In this document: one piece after another, positions 1 to 10,649 of the stretch
Position numbering within the stretch: the first letter of the stretch is position 1
How the letters are laid out: each line of letters starts with the position of its first letter
Notes under the pieces: generated by a model
Databases searched by the model: none
Told to the model about the DNA's origin: nothing
What the model saw: the letters and a program-made list of their open reading frames with translations, nothing else
Source: Oscheius dolichura
Taxonomy: Eukaryota > Nematoda > Chromadorea > Rhabditida > Rhabditidae
Assembly (NCBI GenBank): GCA_932521035.1
Contig: OW051494.1
Span: 1,350,001 to 1,414,000 of the forward strand
Reading direction: 5' to 3'
Length of the DNA: 64,000 bases
Translations under genes and position numbers: made by a program

Positions 1-137
1 CCCTCGGTCGTTTCGCCGTCCGTGATATGCGTCAAACCGTCGCTGTCGGTGTCATCAAGGGTGTCGAGAAGGACGACGGAAGCGGTGGCAAAGTAACCAA
101 GTCCGCTGCTAAGGCCGGAGGAGCCAAGAAAAAATAA
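1..137 (+). CDS. eef-1A: Translation elongation factor eEF1A, C-terminal end (partial)
   Basis: The window opens inside a reading frame whose first complete codon is at base 3 and whose TAA is at 135-137. The 44 visible residues carry the highly conserved eEF1A C-terminus ([19 protein letters not shown]) followed by a lysine-rich tail ending AKKK. eEF1A is the GTPase that delivers aminoacyl-tRNA to the ribosomal A site in the cytoplasm; the GTP-binding domain lies upstream, outside the window. This last exon has no intron. Codon use is strongly biased to C/G-ending codons, as expected for a very highly expressed gene. Polyadenylation signals AATAAA follow at 168-173 and 284-289. The family call is near certain; which paralogue it is cannot be told. 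Confidence 0.96.
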   Translation, partial: LGRFAVRDMRQTVAVGVIKGVEKDDGSGGKVTKSAAKAGGAKKK

Positions 138-788
138 GAGCTGAAGACGAAGATTACGTTGTTTTAAAATAAATACTGTTTTGTTGTTTCCTCCCTATCT
201 ATCTCATCTTCCCCCTCCGTTCCCGTTTACGCTCACCACCAAGCAAAAAAAACACGAAAATTGTTAAGTCTCCTATATTTTAAAATAAATCGTTGTTAAA
301 AGAGGAAGAGAATAGTTTAAGGGGGAGGGGGAGGGGAATTAGGACTTGGGGAAGTCAGGGAATGGGGAAAGTGTAGTGCAGACCACGCCGCATTCCCTTG
401 GGTGGCTTCCAAAAGCTCGCTCCTCGATAGTCCGATGTTGGGTTGAGCTCCGATTTGAACTGGACAAGCGGAAGAGGGCCTGCCTCGACTAGTGCAGTTT
501 GCATCCTAGGCTACAAGGAACGGGGGCCAGCTAGGGTACCTGAAACCAGACCTTGCTCAATTTTAAACTGCAGTGAGGAAGCGAAAATACAAACAGGGGA
601 GATTGTATTTTTGTCTAGTCTGATCCGACTCTTGAAAGCGCTCCCCACGGGCTGTATGCAACTGCGGCGGCGAGTTTTTCAAGTTTTCGACGTTTTTTTA
701 GGAACGCAAAAAAGTCACGTTCAAAGGGTAGTTTGGTTCTGAAATTTTAAAGAAGAGAACAAAACAAACAAAGACATAAATAACATAT
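138..788. other. eEF1A 3' UTR and intergenic spacer
   Basis: Holds two AATAAA signals (168-173, 284-289) downstream of eEF1A, then a G-rich tract near 319-336. The reading frame at 443-742 has no domain, no splice context and no codon bias and is treated as noise. The gene after this spacer is on the opposite strand, so the two genes converge here. Confidence 0.6.
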
Positions 789-2593
789 TTATGAGAGGAT
801 AACAATAATCCCAATGAGGAACAGGATGACTGTTAGGAAGAGCGCCACACCGAGGATATAGTCACAGGCATCGAAGGATTCCAGCAATCTCCTTACACAT
901 AACAAGGTTTTCGATCTTCTTGATGGAACATCACTCCTATAAATGGATGCTCCTTCACGGAATAGCCTCCGAATTGACTCACAATGGAAGGTCTGTCTCC
1001 TTGGAGACGAGAGCTTCAATATCCCAGCTGCGAACAGCCTTGAACTTGGATTTCTTCAGGCTAGAATAGGGGTTTTCCACGGGAGAAGGAGAGGTTTTCG
1101 ACTGGATGATGGAGCTCCGATTGGGCCTGGAAATGGAAAAAAATATATGTAATTTCTTGGTTTTTACTGCTCAAGGATCAATTCAATTCCGCGGATCCCG
1201 CCAAGCTTTCGGTCGAATGGGTGTACTCTCCCCTGTCCCCGGTCATTTTCTGTGCTCTAGCCACCTTCCGGTCAAGTTATATACTTTTGTCCATTAGTCA
1301 GAAAAACTGACCGGACCGCCTATCACCGGACCATTTAGGCTTTCCTAACAAGTTCCACCTTCCATTTGTTTACCAATTTTCAGTCAAAAAATGAGCTTTA
1401 TTCACTAAAAAAGAGTTAGGAAGCTCTTCGACTACCATACGGCAAAAACGTTAGCAGCGAGAGGTTTCGATCCTCCGACCTCTGGGTTATGGGCCCAGCA
1501 CGCTTCCACTGCGCCACGCTGCTGTGTAAACGCGCTGTCAAGGGCAGGGCCACAGTAGTCACGGAGGGGGTTGCGGCAGCGGAAGAACGCTGTTTCATAA
1601 GAAATTGATGCTTTTTGGACTGAAATTATGGAAAAGGGAAGCTGTAGAGGCTTTTAGCTATAAAAAATGATCTTTATTCTGTTCATTTTTTGAGGCGGAC
1701 GCGATTTTTGGACCAAGAACCAATTGCATCACTTTGGAGGCCCATTCGGGTAGGAAAACGCCTTTTATTCGTTAGAAAACAAGGTATTCTAGGGTAAAAA
1801 GGGCTTCCAAATTCATTAAACAAGAAATTTTGAATATAAACTTCATTTTTTGGAAATACAGCTTTTTTAGTGCTGTTCTCTTCCTTTTCCTATCGTGAGA
1901 TGACGAAAGAGCCGTACTTTACCGTTATCTTCCGTTTTTTTACTGCAAACACCTAGCTGCACCCCTCTCTGACCTCGGAAACGATTACACCGTGCCCTCC
2001 GTCCGTCGTTCGTCTCTCTCTCTTGCTCATTCTAGAGGTAGCCCAGGTTGCGCAAAGGAGTCGTAACAAAGGGAGCGCGAGGGACGGGGGTGGGCCACGT
2101 AGGAGATTATTATAGAGGTCAAAAGAGGGGAGGGGGCATTCCTCAACTTTACGAGAGGGTAAACTACAGATTAGAGTCGATCAGAGACCAAAATTTCCTT
2201 ATATAGTCCCAAAATCGGGTCATTTCTACTCAACGCCAGTTTTAGAACCATTCTTCGTCCAGATTTCGGTTTTTTGAGAAATTTTATGCCAAAAACGTTG
2301 TCTAAATCCGAGCCATCAAGTATTTTTCCAACCTGCTTCCAATTTTAGTCGTCTCGAACCGATCTAGAGGTCTTTCGGTCTCTAATCGTTCACAACTCCG
2401 GTAAATTTGGAAACCCCCCAGGAAGTCGAGCCGAACAGTGGAAAATGGGCCCTTACCTGTCAATAGACCTGGTCATTGCCGGATTGAAAATATTCTTCGG
2501 TGTATGGTAGCCAGGATCATCGTAGACAGCATTAGAGAGCTCCCTCAATGCGACGAGCAGCTCTTCGTCCTGTTCAAAGCCCTTCCCAGCCAT
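789..2593 (-). CDS. Small protein with a C-terminal membrane anchor, unknown family
   Basis: Three exons join in frame on the minus strand: 2593-2457, 1126-983 and 936-789. They give 142 residues. Borders are ACAG|GTAAGG, CCAG|G, a 46-nt intron beginning GTGAGT, and a final TAA at 789. The N-terminal half is polar and acidic (MAGKGFEQDEELLVALREL). The middle is Ser/Pro-rich. The protein ends in one strongly hydrophobic segment (YILGVALFLTVILFLIG, about residues 120-142) with nothing after it, the layout of a tail-anchored protein inserted after translation into ER or another membrane with the N-terminus in the cytosol. A TTTCAG just before the start (about 2609) may be a trans-splice or 5' UTR acceptor. 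I do not recognise the family. The 1330-nt first intron contains tRNA-iMet on the same strand. An additional small exon in that intron cannot be excluded, but frame is kept without one. Confidence 0.72.
1452..1523 (-). tRNA. Initiator tRNA-Met (CAU)
   Basis: 72 bases on the minus strand fold as a full cloverleaf: acceptor AGCAGCG pairing with CGCTGCT, anticodon stem CTGGG/CCCAG around CAT, and a T-arm with GATCGAAA in place of the usual TTCGA. A1-T72 at the acceptor end and the GATCG T-loop are hallmarks of eukaryotic initiator tRNA. No intron. It lies inside the first intron of the tail-anchor gene, on the same strand. Confidence 0.96.
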
Positions 2594-5018
2594 GTTCCCG
2601 CCGATTTCTGAAAGGAATATTTGAAGTTTAACCCTGCGGAGAGTGGAATAAATGAGATGGCAGGAGGCAAATTGTCGCCTCATTGCGAGGACTGAATCCT
2701 TGAAAAAAGTGGCAGATAAAGGATCGCCGGATGGGCCGGCGAGTGTAGGAGACGGCGGAGAGGAGAGAGACATCTGGCATTTGACCACAAGGCGCAAGGG
2801 GAAAAAGATTTGTTGAGGCAGTTTTTGGGGGGAGAAAGAGTAAAAATGTGTCTTGTTCTCTTTCTCTCACTTTTCACGGACATGGATCGACAAAACACGT
2901 TCTGTATTTGGATAAGGGGTGGAGGCGGCGGTACGTGAACTATTGTGGAATGGAATAGAGGAGGGGGAGAGAGACAGGCAGGCACTAACCCGGAGTCAAG
3001 TTCAGCCAGTCACAGTTTATATTTATCTAACCCCCCGGTATGAGGCTATTTAAATCAAATAGGAGCCAAAATTTTTGAGCTACAGTATGATTTTGAAGGA
3101 AAAACGTCTGAAGTACGTCTCCAAGGGTTATTCCATGATTTCCACCAGGCGCCTTCCTGCTGCACGTCATCTTTGAACAGAGGCGAATAGTTATACCGTA
3201 ATCTTGTATTAAAGAGCAGGAAAATTAAAGATCTATGAATGATAGTTTCGAAAAACCATGAAATGCCACCAGAAAATGGACTGGAAGACCCTAGGAGACA
3301 CTCAAGTAGGCGGCAATTCAAAAATGTCCTGTATTTTATAGGAGTTTATAGGATCTTATTGGAAAGAGAAAACTTGGCATAAATATCTATTAACATGTGT
3401 AAAATACGTAACAAAAAGGGCGGAGAACCAGTCCCCCTTCTGTATTAGCAATTCCCTAGGTAAACTGTACTAACCGCTCGTTTCCCTGTTGTAGTTGGGG
3501 CCCAACTTGGGCCTACAAGTTCAAAATTGGGAAAAATTGGCAGGAATCGATTCAGGGGGTTATGCTGGTTTGCAACTGATCCGTGGAGAATCCTACTGGT
3601 TCGAGATAAGATTAGGAGCTTTGGCTGACCCGGGATTTCCTGACAATGGCCATAACATGGACCAATTTGATGCAATTTTTGTTCTACAGTACAAAACAAT
3701 CTTTTGTGGTCTGGTATCAGTTCTATTCATTCCCATGGATGGTAAAAATTATACTGTAGCGGCCCCTTACAATACATTAGGGAGAACGCGAGGCTCTTCT
3801 GCAAATCATCGGAACATATGGTCATCGGTCAGCGGGAGAGGGAAAATGAACAAGCTCTTCTCTTTAATTCTCGCATAGCTTTATTGTCATCGAAAATTGC
3901 AAAAGAAGAAAACAATCAGGGAGAAAAAAGTTGCAAATGCCGTGCTGACCGGAATAGAGGCGGCTGTCCTTCAATGGTCGCGAGTCACGCATACCGCTTC
4001 CTCAATTGGTGTGGGAGAGGCAAACAGATAAACAAACTGACGAAAAGTTGGGAAGAAAATGGAGCTAAACATGAAGAATAAGACTCCTAATGGCTGGAAA
4101 ACATTTTTGGAAGACTGGGCGCTCGACTTTCCGTCGAAAGGAAGAGACTGGGAATTTATAGACTAGAAAATGGGCCGTTTTATGCAAACGACGACAGAAA
4201 AAAGCCGTCTGAATCGGATCGGAAGCTCCTAAATTAAATCAGACTATAAAAAACCAAGGCTATTTGGCGTTAAGACAGGTGCGAAGCAGCAGGTGGTTGA
4301 ATAATCTGTCAAAAGAGGCGGCTGCCATCCTCCCCTAAAAGGAGAGCTCTCTTCCCATTAATTAGATTAAAAGGGAAGAAAAATCCATTTAAAGGGAAGA
4401 AAAGAGTTCGGAAGAATGTGTATTGGCAAGATATACGAGTGACCAGCCACGGGGTGATCCGTCGGGAGCGGGAGGGGTTTGTTGACCGAAGAGACAGTCT
4501 TCTTTCATTGTCAGATTAGTGGCTCATTAGCATACACACAATGCGGGTGTCACGAGAGACGGGACGAGGGGGAAGATCAAGGACTGTCACAAAGGACACT
4601 CGAGAGGCGGCTGGAAGAAGGACTGCTCAGCTCAGCTCTTCTGGAGGAGGAGGAGATAATCCGATTGATCGAGTACCTCTAATTACTGACTGGGGAAGAA
4701 GGGAAGCCCTCTTGTCAGTCAATACACCCTGTAGACCATTTCCAAGAGATATAACATTGCCCCCCCCCCCCCCCCCCTGTCCTCTAATCTTTGTACTCAA
4801 AGATTACTGTAAACAGGTCGAATTTGACCTTGTGGGTCCCGTAACGGCGGCGCGCCCCGAATGGACTAAAGCTAGGGAAACAAGCGACGCACCTTCTGCC
4901 AGAAGGCTTCTGCTAGGGATAAGCCAAAATTCCCCGCTTTTCCCTTGCCGCTTCCCAGAAAAGAAAGCGGCTTTACTATCTCACAAGAGTCGCAGCCAAT
5001 TCCTCTTCATTCTACCCA
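2594..5018. other. Gene-poor spacer with an 18-base C tract
   Basis: No supported gene in 2.4 kb. Upstream of the minus-strand membrane-anchor gene the DNA is rich in A/G strings. A run of 18 C lies at 4760-4777. Frames at 3495-3878 and 4541-5125 are the longest but show no domain; the second reads straight through the C tract. Bases around 4628-4665 recur, diverged, at about 5771-5805 next to the second copy of the last exon of the following gene. Confidence 0.5.
4760..4777. repeat. Homopolymer C(18)
   Basis: Eighteen uninterrupted C residues. It could form a four-stranded structure on the G-rich strand, and its exact length is a likely sequencing uncertainty. Confidence 0.9.
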
Positions 5019-5683
5019 ATGGACTCAATGGACTCCGTCGATCTTATGGATATCTCCCTCCCCTGGTTCCTGCTAAAGAAGATTGTACACAAGGTAAGCC
5101 CCTTCCTCTATTTTCTCTTGCATAAAAAGAAATATTCCCTGTAAATCATTGAAAAGGAAAGCAGAATCTTAATAGACCCCGTTCTAAACAATTTCATCCA
5201 CAAAATTACGATAAAACCCTGCTTGCAAAACGTTTACCGTACCCCTTCATCATCTCTTCCCAGCTAAATTTCTTCTTTCAGATGAGTTACAAATCTCAAA
5301 TTATGCTGAAAAGTACCTCAAAATTTGGACTCCATCTCGTGGAAACGTTTGAAACGGAAGACTTCAAAGAGTACTGTACAACGAAGACGTATATTTACAG
5401 CCGAGCCGTGATCAAGAAGCAGGCACTCCAGAAGGTATCCCCTTTCCCATTTATTAATTTCTATCTAAATATCCAGGACCTCAAAAGCGACGAAGAACTG
5501 ACCCTGGATGAGTTAAAGCAAAAGAAACTCGAACTGAAAGCGGAGTTTATGGAATTGGTTAGAGAATTCTTTGAGAAGGGAAACGAAGACAACTTCATGG
5601 ACTATCTTCCCAATCTTCATCGGATTTATAAATTGGAAGCACTCGTTGCTGATAATATAGAACTGTGGTCACAGTTGTGTTAA
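5019..5683 (+). CDS. Unknown helical protein, three exons
   Basis: Exons 5019-5093, 5282-5434 and 5477-5683 join in phase 0 with good sites (AAG|GTAAGC, TTTCAG|A, AAG|GTATCC, ATCCAG|G) and give 144 residues. The second intron is 42 nt. The N-terminal part (DLMDISLPWFLLKKIV) is slightly reminiscent of an F-box start but too short to call. The last exon encodes a charged, probably alpha-helical region with heptad-like spacing (LTLDELKQKKLELKAEFM). I do not recognise the family. AATAAA lies at about 5703. A second, clearly paralogous last exon follows at 5882-6097. Confidence 0.62.
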
Positions 5684-5814
5684 TTGTAGTTATAAATAAT
5701 TGAAATAAAGCATTACATTCTAAAGACTCCGACAAGATGAGGGAAGAGTCTCTTCTTTTAGAGAATGACAAGCTCTTCTGAAGAGGATAATCCGTTTGTT
5801 TGGTGAAGAAGGTG

Positions 5815-6097
5815 AAGAAACAGACACTCCAGAAGGTACCGGACTTGCCATTTATTAATTAATCCTTATCTAAATGTTCAGCGCCTCAAATATGAAGAAG
5901 AGATGACATTGGAATATTTAAAGATGAAAGAGGAGGAGCTGTTGTCAGAGTATGAAAGAATGGTAAAGGAGTACCTTCCTATCTTGCAGAAGAACAATAA
6001 TTGGGTTAACACTTTGGTCGATCCCTTCGAGATCTTTTTAAAGCTGTATCGGGTCGTTGAATTGAGAGAACGGATACTTGAAAATATTGACTTATGA
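5815..6097 (+). pseudogene. Partial duplicate (or alternative last exon) of the preceding gene
   Basis: Bases 5815-5835 repeat the end of exon 2 of the preceding gene (encoding KKQTLQK) with its donor. A 46-nt intron ends in TTCAG at 5881, and exon 5882-6097 encodes a 71-residue relative of the last exon, with RLKYEEEMTLEYLK matching DLKSDEELTLDELK. The start codon and most of exon 2 are missing. Sequence just before the fragment resembles 4628-4665, upstream of the parent, so the copy looks like a tandem duplication with an internal deletion. The open frame shows no stop or frameshift, and the phase would allow exon 2 of the parent to splice straight to 5882, making this an alternative 3' exon. 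AATAAA follows at about 6146. Confidence 0.6.
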
Positions 6098-6179
6098 TCA
6101 TAACTATGCTGATCATACAACTGTACTTGTAATTTATATACTTGAAATAAATTTTTTGTATATCCAAACGTTCTTTTCA

Positions 6180-6513
6180 AAGGGTAGGGGTGAGCTGCAG
6201 CCGGCGATTGATAAAACCATACCTCTTGATTTCATTGTAGTTTGAAAACAGAATGACACCTTATCAGAAAACTCTTGATCAAAGGTTTTACAACTACAAT
6301 GAACCTAAAAAGTGGCGAATAGGATCCACTGTTCCTTAGGAACCGGGAGGCAGATAAGAAAGGCGGCAGCAGGGGTTCAAATGAACAGGACAACTACAAT
6401 CTAGGGCGTTTCTTCTACTTTTACCTAGAGTTCCTCCTCGTGCTTGTAGTTTAGTCCGATTAGAGCGAGATAAGCTCGCTTTTATAAAGATGGCTTAACG
6501 CTCCCTTGTGCCC
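6180..6513. other. Spacer and promoter of the first lectin gene
   Basis: Contains a small imperfect inverted repeat (TCATTGTAGTTT near 6232 against its complement near 6290), GATAAG at about 6470-6475, and a TATAAA-like stretch at about 6482. No reading frame of note. Confidence 0.45.
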
Positions 6514-6519
6514 CTTATC
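6514..6519 (+). promoter_or_regulatory. GATA-type site CTTATC next to the lectin 1 start
   Basis: CTTATCG lies 8 bases before the ATG at 6528; GATAAG is also present about 45 bases upstream. CTTATCA/TGATAAG is the known target of nematode intestinal GATA factors (ELT-2/ELT-7). The same site is found at nearly the same distance in three paralogues. Confidence 0.55.
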
Positions 6520-6527
6520 GCCACGCC

Positions 6528-9328
6528 ATGCTTCATCCTTGGACTGCTTGCCTATTGCTCCTTGTAACGGGTAAGGAACCTTGATTTGTTGAATAATATC
6601 AGAATCTGGTTCTTGCCAAAGGAAAGGACAAACGTTTCGAGACCTTTTATCCAAAAATGGCCGCGGTTTCTTGATTTTTTGTGATTTTCTAGGAGCGAGC
6701 GCTTTGGTCTGTCCCTACGGTAGCGCTGGACTGTACACAGGTGGAACCGACGGAAGCTGCTACAGTGAGGTATTGCCTTCTCCTCTTTACTCCACAGTTT
6801 CTCTATTATCTTCAGTTCAAAACGGGTCGAACCAGGCTTGATTTTTATCGAGACTGTGCCGGTAGCAATGCTTACCTTCCCTTCGTGATGAATGCCTTCC
6901 AAAATACGGCGTTACAACAGAATACCCAGAATGGAACGGACCATGGGAAGCCACTTCCTGGAATCTGGCTGGGACTCACTTGTACTGGATATATGGCAAC
7001 TTCCTGTAGCTGGGATGATGGAACACAGTTGACGAGCAGCTCCTACAGTAATTTTGAGGACGGTAAGGGGAATTTTTTTTCTTCGTATAGTCCATTCATA
7101 ACCCAGGGATCATTCGTTTCGGTGCCATTTACTAATTTTTCGGCCAGATGTTCCTGATTTACAATTTCTTCCCTGAAAATTAGAAAACCACGGTCATCTT
7201 TCGCTAAAAGGTCCCGAAACGACTGATTCTGAAAATGGAGTCCTGTATAACACCCTTTTTAGGCTTCCCCAACGCTACAATCGGTCCCTGCGTCTACCAA
7301 AACGCAACGACCGGTTTCTGGAGAAGTGAAGCCTGTTATCCCCGTCTGGATATAGCTGGCTTCTGCAAATTTACCCCGACTAATATTGGTTTATTTGGAA
7401 TCTACAATAATACAACCCTATTCCAGCTCCCATGTGCTCGTCAGGAAATGGAAGTAGTTACCCACCTGGCCATAAATATGAAGATGTTGAGTATTACTTC
7501 GACGGGCATTGCTATAGCCTATATTATGCCAAAAATAAGGCTATTTCGCCGGATATTGCAGAAGATATTTGTACTCAAAGTTGTGGGCATGTTGTTTCTA
7601 TCCACTCGGAAGGAGTAAGTCATTCTTTTCCGCCTTTTATATCCCAATTTCTTAGGAAAATTCCTTTGTTCGCGATCTATTGAGTTGCCTAAAGGATGAC
7701 GAACGAGCTACAGAGCCTGCTAACGGTTTCCTGGGGATTAAATCGAATTCTACCCAATGGTTAGATGGTTCAGCCCTGGATTACACTAATTATGGTAAAA
7801 AACCAAGTTTCTATCTTAAATTTTCTTATTGCTAGCTACTCCATTCCCTCCTCCCGGTCCCTGCACCTATCTGGCTACAAATTCAAGTCAAGCTCCTACT
7901 GGCTCCTGGTACAAGGACATTTGTACTCCGTCACATTATCTTATATGCAAAAAACGTAAGAACATCACTTTTTAACCACGATGGGAGCAAAAAAAACCTG
8001 AAAGTGATAGAGTCGCTTCGGGACCTTCCAAAAAATTTGAAGTCACAATCGTTTTGCCCGAAAGGTCCCGAAACTTTAAATTCCTCTGTTAGAAATGGTT
8101 AAAGTAGCCCTCTGGGATTCTGATAGACCATCAACAACTATTTTCAGCTATTCTAAACGATTGTGACGCTCCTTATGTTCCATTTCCCACTGATACCCCA
8201 GTTACCTGCACCCAGCCTCAATATTTGGGTGTTTCTGGATTCCTCCGCTCTCCCGGCTATCCCTACTATCCTTACGGAGTACAGCCCAACCACTGCGAAT
8301 ACATCCAGAAGATCGACAAAGTTCTGAACCCCTCGATAACCGTCATTAACACTATACTGAATAACTTCCCGCCAAGTTCAAATATCAGCCACTTTGATTT
8401 TTATAGCAGTGAGGATCCCAACGAGAAGCCGTTCTTTACGTAGGCTAACCTTTAAATTATAAGAAAAAGTCGTGTTTAAGACTGAATAGCTCTTCTCCCA
8501 GTAACCGGATTACGGTCACCTCTTCAACCAATATCCTGCGAGCTGTTTACAGTACAGTAGGAAATCCAGATGAATCTTGGGATTGGGGCGAGTTGAGCTA
8601 TGAGGCTGAACGTAAGCAGCATTATTTCAAAAATAGCACCGGGATATCTACCAATTTAGAGCAACTTCACTGCACCTTCGTCATGGATTACGGTTTCCTT
8701 GGCTATTATAACCAGTCAGCTGCTAATACATATTCCCATGTACTGGCTCGCCGCTCTTCCCTTATTTCAATTCATACTCTTTAGGAAAATAGAATGGTCC
8801 AGATGACAACTAGTCTTCTCCTCGATTTTTATAATACCTTTTCGTGCCAACTTCGATTCTCTTGGAATTCTGCTGCTTACGGTAATGTGGGCAGTTTCTA
8901 CTCTTCTCCGGCTCCTGCTAATTATACAAATGAAATTCCCCCATATATTCCAAGCACTGGGGGGAATTCTCTGGATTTGTGCAGGTACTTTCTATCCAAA
9001 ATTTAAAAAGTTCCTATTTTTCAGTGCGATTGACCAGTTGAATTCGTACACGATTCCACCGGGAACCGAGAATTCCTGTCTCGTCTTCTTCTCCGGCCGT
9101 AGTGCTCAAGATTTTGCCGGCTGTCGTCCAGTGGACACCCAGAAATTCAAATATACTTTTGGAGTAGCCATCAATGGTTTGATTTAACTTATAATTAAAG
9201 AAATAGAGTATTTAGCAGCCACAGGAGTGTCAACATTCACTTCGAACATTGTGAACTCTACGGATTTCAACCCATATCAACTGATGCCCGTTATTGCCCA
9301 GACCATCAGGCCTACATCCTGTCAGTGA
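6528..9328 (+). CDS. Secreted lectin 1: two CTLDs, CUB, VWA-like C-terminus (intact)
   Basis: Thirteen exons (6528-6570, 6693-6769, 6816-7062, 7263-7388, 7427-7614, 7656-7794, 7836-7955, 8148-8439, 8502-8611, 8660-8739, 8785-8984, 9025-9176, 9216-9328) join in frame to 628 residues. A short hydrophobic leader (LHPWTACLLLLVTG) is a signal peptide. CTLD 1 (about 22-164) has WLGLTC and SCSWDDGTQLT. CTLD 2 (165-313) has YFDGHCYSLYY, VVSIHSEG, QWLDGSALDYTNY and a final cysteine before KK. A CUB follows (about 314-447: FLRSPGYPYYPYG, then HFDFYSSEDP). Residues 450-628 look like a von Willebrand A fold: FVMDYGFLG at the metal-site position, SWNSAAYG, CLVFFSGRSAQDF, YTFGVAIN. The DxSxS metal site is absent. 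Likely a secreted sugar- or surface-binding protein; ligand unknown. AATAAA at 9347-9352. First of a tandem family. Confidence 0.88.
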
Positions 9329-9841
9329 TCTTATGACAAGAAAACAAATAAATTCTGCCCTAAAGATCTCTGTGTGTCTGTCCCAGGGTTGCACGAGATG
9401 GGGGTTTTGGAAAGCGAGACGAGACGAGACAATTTTGGGCCCATATCTCGCGAGAACGAGACGAGATGTAAAGGAAAAAAATGGATCTTATACACTTTAC
9501 CGCGTTTTTTTAAATCTTTTATTTCCAACTAACAAGGCAAATTAAACAAAACCATAGAAAACAACATAAACAAAAGAATGACCATTAAGAAAAAAAACAA
9601 GTGGTCAACGACTAAGTATCTTCTAACACACTGTCGGCACTTGCAGACCTATTATCCAGCCAAATTTAAGCCCGACCCTACGTGTTAAAAATTCAGGAGA
9701 AGCATAAATGTTAAAAAATTCCGTACAGTTCAAGGTTTTCGGCATATTTAGGCTTCTCCTGAATTTTCGACACGGAAGATTTTGCTGAAATTTGGCTGGA
9801 AGATAGCCTAGATCCTCCTCTCCATAAGGGCGTTTCGTTTA
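9329..9841. other. Spacer between lectin 1 and the lectin fragment
   Basis: Starts with the 3' UTR of lectin 1, then GAGAC-repeat DNA around 9411-9465 and an inverted-repeat element at about 9652-9807. No gene seen. Confidence 0.5.
9652..9807. mobile_element. MITE-like inverted repeat (about 155 bp)
   Basis: TATCCAGCCAAATTT at the left is matched by AAATTTGGCTGGAAGATA at the right, and the inner arms (TTCAGGAGAAGC / GCTTCTCCTGAA) also pair. No coding capacity, so at most a non-autonomous element. It sits at the left edge of the lectin fragment. Confidence 0.55.
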
Positions 9842-10649
9842 TCAAGAATGGTGTAGAAGTAGTCGAGATATTCCAGTTGCGGGCCGGTCTGGGTCGCGAA
9901 AAATGTCATGTATGGCAGAAACAGTAAAAACAATGTGCTCTTCTAAGTCTTTTTGGAATTGCCAATATTTCAGCGAAGCTCCGCTGCTCATTTGTTCTGG
10001 ATTGCAGTTATCTTGGCAACTATAACCAGTCGGCTTCCAATGTGTACAAACAGGTAGGCATGATTCTTCTTCTAAATCAATCCACATGATTTTAGGAAAA
10101 TAGGTGGCTTGAATTTGAAACTGGCGATCTTGCTGGTGGTTATTACCTTGACAACTGCCAGCTGGATTATTCATTCAATTCCGCTGCTTATGGCTACACT
10201 GACAGTTCCCATTCAACATTGACCCCGACTGACTACACGACTGTTCCTCCAATAATCCCGACCACGGGGGATAGCTTTATAGATTTGTGCAGGTATCCTT
10301 CTTCCCCTTAAAAGAAATCTTAATTTTCAGTGTAATTGACCATTTGAACGCTTACACAATCCCGCCAGGAACAGAAAACGCTTTGTCTTCGTCTCCGGCC
10401 GTAGTGCTCAAGATTTCGCCGCTTGTCGTTCGGTGAACACTCAAAAGTTCAAATATACCTTTGGAATAGCTGTCGGTGGTTTGTTCTATGTGATATGTAA
10501 AGGAATGGGGCATTTTAGGACAGACAGGAGTGTCAACATTCGCTTCGAACATTATCAACATTACGGATTTCCACAATTGGTCTGACAGAATAAATGTCAG
10601 GGATACGATGGTCAAGACTATCCAACCTTCAGCGTGCGGCTACAATTGA
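9842..10649 (+). pseudogene. 3' fragment of a lectin gene with a frameshift
   Basis: Only the VWA-like end of the lectin family is present. Exon equivalents are 9974-10053 (80 nt, the same length as in lectins 1 and 4), 10096-10292, 10331-10478 and 10519-10649; a decayed upstream exon can be traced from about 9842. The third exon is 148 nt where both intact paralogues have 152: four bases are missing where lectin 1 reads GAGAATTCCTGT, shifting the frame ahead of the SGRSAQDF motif. Splice sites and the final TGA (10647-10649) are otherwise preserved, so decay is recent. No signal peptide, CTLD or CUB remains. Confidence 0.8.

Noticed and set aside
3495-3878. 127-codon plus-strand frame that looks protein-like
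   Set aside because: No splice sites, domain or poly(A) signal fit it, and its Gly-rich start is not a known family. It remains possible.
4541-5125. 194-codon plus-strand frame
   Set aside because: Reads through an 18-base C tract as polyproline, and overlaps the supported first exon at 5019-5093 in another frame.
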